NCBI RefSeq assembly: GCF_008297975.1
Contig: NZ_VLNY01000006.1
Coordinates: forward strand, 124,001 to 188,000
Length of the DNA stretch: 64,000 nucleotides
DNA from: Antrihabitans cavernicola
GTDB lineage: Bacteria; Actinomycetota; Actinomycetes; Mycobacteriales; Mycobacteriaceae
Reading direction: 5' to 3'
Part shown: piece by piece, positions 57,202-64,000 of the stretch
Numbering within the stretch: position 1 is the first letter of the stretch
How the letters are laid out: every line of letters begins with the position of its first letter
The notes under the pieces: model-generated
Told to the model about the DNA's origin: nothing
Databases searched by the model: none
Seen by the model: only the letters and a program-made list of their open reading frames with translations
Translations under genes and position numbers: made by a program

Positions 57202-59191
57202 AGAATTCGTAGGCGAGTGCGGTCTGGAATGCGGCCTGCTTGTTGTCCGCGGCACCGCCGTGGCCGCCCTCGATGTTCTCGTAGTACCAAACCTGTTGGT
57301 GGCCTTCTTCTTCCAGGCGGGCGACCATCTTGCGGGCGTGGCCGGGGTGGACCCGGTCGTCGCGCGCGGACGTGGTGAACAGGATCGGCGGGTACGACGC
57401 GTCGGCGCTGGTGTTCTGATACGGCGAGTACTGCTCGATGTAGGCCCACTGTTCGGCGTCGTCGGGATCGCCGTACTCCGCAACCCAGGACGCGCCCGCG
57501 AGCAGCAGGTGATAGCGCTTCATGTCCAGCAGCGGCACCCGGCAGACCAACGCGCCGAACAGCTCTGGGTACTTGGTGAGCATGATGCCCATCAACAGTC
57601 CGCCGTTGCTGCCGCCGACCGCACCGAGCTGCTTGGGCGTTGTGATGCCGCGCGTCACCAAATCCTGTGCGACAGCGGCAAAGTCCTCGTGCACCTTGTG
57701 GCGGCCTGCCTTCTGCGCCTGGGTATGCCAGTCCGGCCCGTATTCGCCGCCGCCGCGGATGTTCGCCGTCACCGAGATGCCGCCGTCGTCGAGCCACGCC
57801 ACGCCGCTGACACTGCCGTAGCCGGGGGTCATCGAATTCTCGAAACCGCCGTAGCCGGACAACACCGTCGGCCCGGTCGCGCCTTCCTTGCGTACGACGA
57901 AATAAGGCACCTGAGTCCCGTCCAGCGACGTCGCGAAGAACTGCTCGGTGACCATGCCGCTGGCATCGAAGAACGCGGGCGACTGCTTGAGCAACTCGAT
58001 CGGTTTGCCCACCGCCCCGTAGAGCAAGGACGCCGGAGTGGTGAATCCGCTGGACGCCAGCAGGAACTCGTCGCCGTTCTCGAGCGGATCGACCGACATC
58101 ACCTCGGTGGTCGCCATCGACGGTGCGTCGGCGAGCGGCGCAGTGGTCCAGCCCGCGTCGGTGGGAGTCATCGAATACAACTTGGTCTGGACATCCGACA
58201 GCGTGACCAGCAGCAGGTGGTTCTCGGTCCAGCCGTACTGGTGCAGGGACGTGTGCGCGTCCGGCTCGAACAGCACGTCGAATTGTCTTGCGCCGGTGAG
58301 GAACGCGGGAAAATTCGTGGCCAGCAACGCGCCGGCCGGATACACGACGCCCTCGACCGTCCACGGGCTGTTGGTCCGAATCAGCAGCCAGTCCTTGTAG
58401 CAGCTGACGGATGCATCGGTGGGTGCGTCGATCGACGTCAGTGATCCGTCGTCGGCGAGCAAATACTTCTCGGTGTTGAAGAAGTCGGTGCCGCGACGCA
58501 CGAAATGCCGCTCGTAACCTGGGGTCCGGTCGTAGCCGGCGCCGATCGATATGTCGGAGGTCTCGCCCTCGAACACGGTTTCGGCAGCTTCGAGCGGGGT
58601 GCCGCGACGCCAGCGCTTGACGATGCGCGGGTAGCCGGAGTCGGTCAGCGATCCCTCACCGAAATCCGTTCCGACATAGACGGTGTCGGCGTCGATCCAA
58701 CTCAGCGACGTCTTTGCCTCCGGCACGAAATAGCCGTCTTCGACGAAAGTCCTTGTTTCCATATCGAATTCGCGATCGACCCCGGCATCCGCTCCGCCGC
58801 GCGACAAGCTGATCAGGGCGTGCTGCTGGCCGGGGCGAAGAACCGATGCACCGCCCCACACCCAGTTCTCGTCCTCCGCGGTGGCGAGAGCGTCCAGGTC
58901 GAGCAGAACGTCCCACTCCGGCTTGTCGAGCCGGTACTGGTCGAGCGTGGTGCGCCGCCACAACCCGCGCGGGTGCTCGGCGTCGCGCCAGAAGTTGTAC
59001 CAGTACTGACCGCGTCGGCCCGGATAGGGGATTCGCGCGTCCGTGTCGAGAATGTCGAGGATCTGCTTCTCGAGAGTCGTGAAGCGCTCGCTCGACGCAA
59101 GAGCCGCAACAGTGCGTTCGTTGCGTTCGCGCGCCCAGTCCAGCGCGGACTCGTCGGTGACATCTTCCAACCACAGATAAGGATCGCTCAC
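57167..59191 (-). CDS. S9-family prolyl oligopeptidase
   Basis: 674 residues starting MSDPYLWLEDVTDESALDWA, the usual POP N-terminus (xPYxWLE). The first roughly 390 residues form the beta-propeller; the alpha/beta-hydrolase domain contains the nucleophile in GAVGGSNGGLLMG (Ser near residue 525), the Asp in the DDRVHPGHARKM region and the His in ENIEGGHGG. No signal peptide, so cytosolic. The enzyme cleaves short proline-containing peptides. It is separated from the molybdoenzyme gene by 25 bp on the same strand, and could be co-transcribed with it. Confidence 0.93.
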   Translation of the reverse strand: MSDPYLWLEDVTDESALDWARERNERTVAALASSERFTTLEKQILDILDTDARIPYPGRRGQYWYNFWRDAEHPRGLWRRTTLDQYRLDKPEWDVLLDLDALATAEDENWVWGGASVLRPGQQHALISLSRGGADAGVDREFDMETRTFVEDGYFVPEAKTSLSWIDADTVYVGTDFGEGSLTDSGYPRIVKRWRRGTPLEAAETVFEGETSDISIGAGYDRTPGYERHFVRRGTDFFNTEKYLLADDGSLTSIDAPTDASVSCYKDWLLIRTNSPWTVEGVVYPAGALLATNFPAFLTGARQFDVLFEPDAHTSLHQYGWTENHLLLVTLSDVQTKLYSMTPTDAGWTTAPLADAPSMATTEVMSVDPLENGDEFLLASSGFTTPASLLYGAVGKPIELLKQSPAFFDASGMVTEQFFATSLDGTQVPYFVVRKEGATGPTVLSGYGGFENSMTPGYGSVSGVAWLDDGGISVTANIRGGGEYGPDWHTQAQKAGRHKVHEDFAAVAQDLVTRGITTPKQLGAVGGSNGGLLMGIMLTKYPELFGALVCRVPLLDMKRYHLLLAGASWVAEYGDPDDAEQWAYIEQYSPYQNTSADASYPPILFTTSARDDRVHPGHARKMVARLEEEGHQQVWYYENIEGGHGGAADNKQAAFQTALAYEFFNEHLRGGVWH

Positions 59192-59216
59192 CAGCCCATT
59201 GTGGCCGAGCGGAAAA

Positions 59217-60779
59217 TCAGCGGACTATGAAGGTGCGCGTATGCCAACCGGTCGAACCACCGGGAATGGGCGGTGTGCGCTCCTCCACCTGCACGTTGCC
59301 GTCCAGATCGGTCGCACGAACCTGGGCGATGTGGTTGCCGGTCGGTGCGTCCCATTCCCACGTCCACTGCCGCCAGGTGTCGATCGAGTACTCGGGCGCG
59401 AGGGTGGCAGGCTTCCACTCGTCGTCGCCGATGCGCACCTCTACCTTCTCGATTCCACGATGCTGCGCCCAGGCCGTTCCGGCGATGACGATCGGACCCG
59501 GCTGCATCGGCGCGAGTGCTGCGGGGACATCGATCCGTGACGCCGTCTTGATCGGGGCCTTGTCGCCCCACCCGCGCTTCGTCCAGTACGCCTGCGCCTT
59601 GTCGAACCGGGTGAGTTCCCAATCGACCACCCACTTGCAGGCCGAGACGAAGCCGTACAGACCAGGCACTACCTGGCGAACGGGGTAGCCGTGCTCGAGC
59701 GGCAGGGGTTGCGCATTCATCGACACAGCGAGAATGGCGTCACGCCCGTCGCGCAGCACCTCGACCGGTGTGCCGGACGTGAACCCGTCGACGCTGGTGG
59801 AGAGCAACATATCGGCGTCTGGATGCACGCCTGCCTCGTCGAGCAGGTCCTTGATGCGGTAGCCGATCCAGGTGGCGTTGCCAGCGAGCGGACCGCCCAC
59901 CTCGTTGGAAACGCAGGTCAGCGTGATCACTCGTTCGATCGGTTCGCGGCCCATCAGGTCGTTCCAGTCGATGGTGATCTCACGGTCCACCATCCCGTGG
60001 ATGTGCAGCTGCCAGTCGCCGGTGGTGAGTTGCGGGACCTGCAGCGCGGTGTCGATCCGATAGAAGGTGTCGTTGGGAGTGACGAACGACGTGCTGCCGG
60101 GGACACCGATATCGGTCCCCGCAGGGATCGCCTTTGCCCGGTCGGTCACACGCGGAAGTCGGAAGTTGGCGCGGTCCTCCACGATGCCTGCGATGCGCTG
60201 ACCGATGTAGCGGCCTGCTGCACCCGCGGCAGCCGCTGCGGCCGCGGCACTTGCGGCGAGCACCAAAAATTTGCGGCGCGGTAGAAAGGAGTTGTCGATC
60301 CGTGGTTGCTCGGCTTGCGTGCCGAAGAGATTGGCGTTGAGCAGTCGTAGCACCGCGACGCCGACGATCAGACCGCCGACGGTGGGCAGCGCATAAGTCC
60401 AGTCGGCGCCGATCCGCTGCATCGCGGCGTAGATCGACACCAGGCTCAGCACGACGAGGATCGCGCTGCCGATCGGGCGACGCGGACGCTCGACCAGACC
60501 GGCGAGGGCGCCGATCAGCACCATCGCGATGCTCATGCCGATGAACAGCGCAGGCTTGTCGTTGGTGCCGAAGGTGTGAATGGCGAACTCGCGAGCCCAC
60601 TCCGGCGCGCGATCCACTGTCGTCGTACCGACGGCGAAGAACGGCGAGCTGTTCGGCTGGATAGGTGCGGCGATCAACTCGCCGAAGCCGATCACCGACG
60701 CCGCGGCAATGACACCCGACACCGCACGCGCGATGAAGCGATGACGCGTTCGCGTTGGTCGATCGGTCACAGTCGTCAT
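59217..60779 (-). CDS. Membrane-anchored sulfite-oxidase-type molybdopterin oxidoreductase
   Basis: 520 residues. The N-terminal 160 residues contain about four hydrophobic helices; then comes LPRRKFLVLAA (R168, R169), a twin-arginine-like motif ahead of an Ala-rich helix, after which the catalytic domain begins. The molybdenum-ligand Cys is in LTCVSNEVGG (near residue 288), and GYPVRQVVPGLYGFVSACKWV matches the sulfite oxidase/YedY pterin-site block. A C-terminal Ig-like dimerisation domain (EKVEVRIGDDEWKPA) follows. It thus looks like a periplasm-facing molybdoenzyme tethered by an N-terminal membrane module. Natural substrate unknown; sulfite or sulfoxide are candidates. Confidence 0.92.
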   Translation of the reverse strand: MTTVTDRPTRTRHRFIARAVSGVIAAASVIGFGELIAAPIQPNSSPFFAVGTTTVDRAPEWAREFAIHTFGTNDKPALFIGMSIAMVLIGALAGLVERPRRPIGSAILVVLSLVSIYAAMQRIGADWTYALPTVGGLIVGVAVLRLLNANLFGTQAEQPRIDNSFLPRRKFLVLAASAAAAAAAAGAAGRYIGQRIAGIVEDRANFRLPRVTDRAKAIPAGTDIGVPGSTSFVTPNDTFYRIDTALQVPQLTTGDWQLHIHGMVDREITIDWNDLMGREPIERVITLTCVSNEVGGPLAGNATWIGYRIKDLLDEAGVHPDADMLLSTSVDGFTSGTPVEVLRDGRDAILAVSMNAQPLPLEHGYPVRQVVPGLYGFVSACKWVVDWELTRFDKAQAYWTKRGWGDKAPIKTASRIDVPAALAPMQPGPIVIAGTAWAQHRGIEKVEVRIGDDEWKPATLAPEYSIDTWRQWTWEWDAPTGNHIAQVRATDLDGNVQVEERTPPIPGGSTGWHTRTFIVR

Positions 60780-60863
60780 ACCTGTGCTTCGGATCAGTCA
60801 CGAATTCAGACTGGTCAGCGCGTGCGGCGATGCAACGACGAGCGCCCGGCTTATCGTTGCCCG

Positions 60864-61817
60864 ATGCGCGATCGCCTGTGGGAACAGCATTGCTGCCTGC
60901 CGCTGCACCACCAGGCGGACATCACCGAACTCGCGCGATATCCATTGGGCAGCTACCTGTCGATCAACATCGGCTATTCGCCGCAGTCGTCGGCGGAGTC
61001 GACCGCGTTGGCCGAAACGTTTCGCGACGCTGCGACGGCAGACGGTCGATTTCGACTTGTCCGGAGCATCGACGACATCGACGTGACCGATCGCATTGCG
61101 CTCGCCTTCGACCTGGAGGACTCCGGGCCGTTGGAGGGCGACTTGGGCAACGTCGCGCACTTCTACGACCTCGGTGTGCGATCGATGTTGCCGTCGTACA
61201 ACCACGCCAACGCCGCCGGCTGCGGTTGTCTCGATTTCAACGACACCGGCCTCACCGCTTACGGTCGCGATCTGGTGCGCGAGATGAACGCGGTGGGTAT
61301 GTTCGTCGACGGATCGCACTGCTCGATGCAGACAGGACTGGACCTGTCGGCGGCAAGTTCACTGCCGATGATCTACAGCCACAGCAACTTCGCCGCCCTG
61401 TACCCGCATCCGCGCAACATCACCGACGAGCAAGCGCGAGCCTGCGCCGAAACCGGTGGCGTGATCGGCGTCAACGGCGTCGGAATCTTTCTCGGAATCA
61501 ACGGCCCGGAGCAGCAGCGTGAGCGTGTCGAAGCAATGGCCGATCACATCGAGTACGGGGTCGATCTGGTCGGGGTGGACCACGTAGGTGTCGGTTCGGA
61601 CTACTCGTTCGACAACGAAGAATTCAACGCCGAAATCGCACTGAATCCACAGGCGTTCTCGGCGGCGTACACGGCGTGGGGTCCGCTGCGATGGGTGCCT
61701 CCAGAAGATGTGCTGACGCTCGGGAATGTGCTGCGCGGCAGGGGATTCGACGATGCGTCGGTTGCCGCTGTGCTGCGCGGCAACTTCGAGCGGGTCGCGC
61801 GTGCGGTGTGGCGCTGA
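60864..61817 (+). CDS. Membrane dipeptidase (peptidase family M19)-like
   Basis: 317 residues from ATG 60864. The family pattern is recognisable: N-terminal WEQHCCLPLH, LAFDLEDSGPLEGD with the bridging Glu, VDGSHCSMQ and PMIYSHSNFAAL with the two zinc-binding His, and VDHVGVGSDYSFD. In M19 enzymes the first metal site is H-x-D; here it reads H9-C-C11, so the Asp is replaced by Cys. It may bind a different metal set or lack dipeptidase activity. No signal peptide or lipobox, so probably cytosolic despite the family name. It diverges from the molybdoenzyme gene. Confidence 0.88.
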   Translation: MRDRLWEQHCCLPLHHQADITELARYPLGSYLSINIGYSPQSSAESTALAETFRDAATADGRFRLVRSIDDIDVTDRIALAFDLEDSGPLEGDLGNVAHFYDLGVRSMLPSYNHANAAGCGCLDFNDTGLTAYGRDLVREMNAVGMFVDGSHCSMQTGLDLSAASSLPMIYSHSNFAALYPHPRNITDEQARACAETGGVIGVNGVGIFLGINGPEQQRERVEAMADHIEYGVDLVGVDHVGVGSDYSFDNEEFNAEIALNPQAFSAAYTAWGPLRWVPPEDVLTLGNVLRGRGFDDASVAAVLRGNFERVARAVWR

Positions 61818-61915
61818 TCGGCGTCGGCGTTGTTACTCGCTGGTAGGGGTAAATGGGTGCCGCGATGCGCCGATCCGCCCGCATCGGCAGATTCCCGTCG
61901 ACTACCCTGAGCGAC

Positions 61916-63319
<1,404 letters not shown>

Positions 63320-63334
63320 GTGCGGCTTCGCCGC

Positions 63335-63378
63335 CCGTGCGTGATTTTCAGTGCCCCAACACCGAAGATCACGCACGG
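63335..63378. terminator. Convergent terminator between lpd and the HxlR regulator
   Basis: CCGTGCGTGATTTTC (63335-63349) pairs with GAAGATCACGCACGG (63364-63378) with one mismatch, around a 14-base loop. The right arm includes the stop codon of the regulator gene, so it can serve transcripts from either side. Confidence 0.72.
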
Positions 63379-63761
63379 TTGCAGTCGTACTCCTCCTGCG
63401 CCGCTGTAACAGTGGGCATGCCGGCTTCGACGACGTCGATCAATGCGCGGAGAGCGACCGCGACTTCGGTGCCCAGTTCGGTGAGGCTGTATTCGACTTT
63501 CGGTGGAATCGCTTCCAGCACTGCACGATCGACCATTCCGTCCCGCTCGAGTGCCTGCAGCGTCTGCGAGAGCATGCGTTCGCTCACGCCCTCGACGCGG
63601 CGTCGTAGCGCGTTGAACCGATAGGGCCCGTCGCTGAGCGCGGCGATAGCCAATACGCCCCACCGTCCGGTGACGTTCTGCAGCGCCTGCCGCGACGTGC
63701 ATGCGCTTCCGAATACGCTGAAGGCGAGAGCGGTGTCGTCCTCGGGCGTCGGTTCTTCCAT
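63369..63761 (-). CDS. HxlR-family transcriptional regulator
   Basis: 130 residues. The winged helix is WGVLAIAALSDGPYRFNALRRRVEGVSERMLSQTLQALERDGMVDRAVLEAIPPKVEYSLTELG, the standard HxlR domain, with a Cys (ACTSRQAL) near residue 21 that in QorR/HypR-type members senses electrophiles or disulfide stress. It diverges from an NAD(P)H-binding reductase gene, the typical QorR-QorB arrangement, with an inverted repeat between. It probably represses the reductase and itself until oxidised. Confidence 0.93.
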   Translation of the reverse strand: MEEPTPEDDTALAFSVFGSACTSRQALQNVTGRWGVLAIAALSDGPYRFNALRRRVEGVSERMLSQTLQALERDGMVDRAVLEAIPPKVEYSLTELGTEVAVALRALIDVVEAGMPTVTAAQEEYDCNRA

Positions 63762-63789
63762 GTGACCAGGGTACTACCTGTTTCTATTG

Positions 63790-63808
63790 CACTTACTAAA
63801 AGTAAGTG
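63790..63808. promoter_or_regulatory. Operator-like inverted repeat between the HxlR regulator and reductase genes
   Basis: CACTTAC-TAAAA-GTAAGTG is a perfect 7-5-7 inverted repeat in the divergent promoter region. Size and position fit an HxlR dimer site controlling both genes. Confidence 0.7.
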
Positions 63809-63851
63809 TATGTTGAAACGGAAGCTAATCGACCACGATTCAGGAGCGCAC

Positions 63852-64000
63852 ATGAGCATCGCAATCACCGGAGCAAGCGGCCAGCTGGGACGACTGGTGG
63901 TGGAATCACTGCTGGATCGCGGTGTCACGCCCAGCGACATCGTTGCCATCGTGCGCACACCAGCCAAGATCGACGATCTCGCGGCTCGTGGCGTCGTCGT
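63852..64000 (+). CDS. NAD(P)H-binding quinone-reductase-like SDR (3' end cut by window edge)
   Basis: Starts at ATG 63852 with CAGGAG just upstream and runs off the window. The 49 residues visible, MSIAITGASGQLGRLVVESL and onward, show the GxxGxxG nucleotide loop of NmrA/QorB-type proteins. The divergent HxlR regulator and shared operator match the bacterial qorB-qorR pairing, suggesting an NAD(P)H:quinone reductase for electrophile defence. The C-terminal part is needed to confirm this. Confidence 0.82.
   Translation, partial: MSIAITGASGQLGRLVVESLLDRGVTPSDIVAIVRTPAKIDDLAARGVV

Overview
The window looks like chromosome from a high-GC, mycolic-acid-containing actinobacterium, most likely Rhodococcus or a close Nocardiaceae relative. 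Pointers are an Emb-type arabinosyltransferase, an antigen-85-like mycolyltransferase, a GroEL2 with a Gly/Met tail under twin CIRCE operators, a DtxR/IdeR-type box, an actinobacterial (group 1h, Huc-type) [NiFe]-hydrogenase, and frequent ATGA/GTGA gene overlaps with GTG and TTG starts. I see no rRNA, tRNA, CRISPR array, insertion sequence, prophage or origin.

1-12.0 kb: a leftward hydrogenase locus. hypA and hypB are followed, after a 127-bp gap, by hucS-hucL and then a tightly overlapping chain of accessory genes (NifU/Rieske-like fusion, DUF5947-type, DUF6084-type, a 442-residue unknown, a 39-residue membrane peptide, maturation protease, hypC). The same strand continues into an SDR gene and a CPBP protease-like gene cut by the window edge. 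A rightward NiCoT nickel permease diverges from hypA across a perfect 13-7-13 inverted repeat. Together these genes take up nickel, build and mature an oxygen-tolerant H2-oxidising enzyme. hypD, hypE and hypF are not in the window.

12.0-16.1 kb: a rightward signalling operon of a receiver domain fused to a thioredoxin-reductase-like flavoprotein without the redox CxxC, a cyclic-nucleotide-binding-type histidine kinase, and a UBP-type zinc-finger protein.

16.1-42.1 kb: envelope and secondary metabolism. An Emb-family arabinosyltransferase and a DMT-type transporter precede a 6192-residue, five-module NRPS (C-A-PCP-E / 4x C-A-PCP / terminal C, no thioesterase). It is coupled by a 4-bp overlap to a family 2 glycosyltransferase and is followed by an opposing methyltransferase and a second family 2 glycosyltransferase. 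The likely product is an N-capped, glycosylated pentapeptide; its identity is unknown.

42.1-50.2 kb: esterase, mycolyltransferase, FUSC membrane protein, catalase-family peroxidase, groEL2, and then two tiny paralogous peptide genes (28 and 21 residues) after the groEL2 terminator. By position and character these resemble the corynebacterial PorH/PorA mini-porins. This is the most intriguing undescribed element here. A TetR regulator and a PspC protein follow.

50.2-64.0 kb: mostly housekeeping and stress genes: PPK2; a three-gene PepSY membrane operon behind an IdeR-like box; an alpha/beta hydrolase and a TetR regulator; an XRE-cupin regulator divergent from a TrxR-like oxidoreductase and methyltransferase; an S9 peptidase; a membrane-anchored sulfite-oxidase-type molybdoenzyme; an M19 dipeptidase; lpd; and an HxlR regulator divergent from a truncated NAD(P)H-binding reductase.
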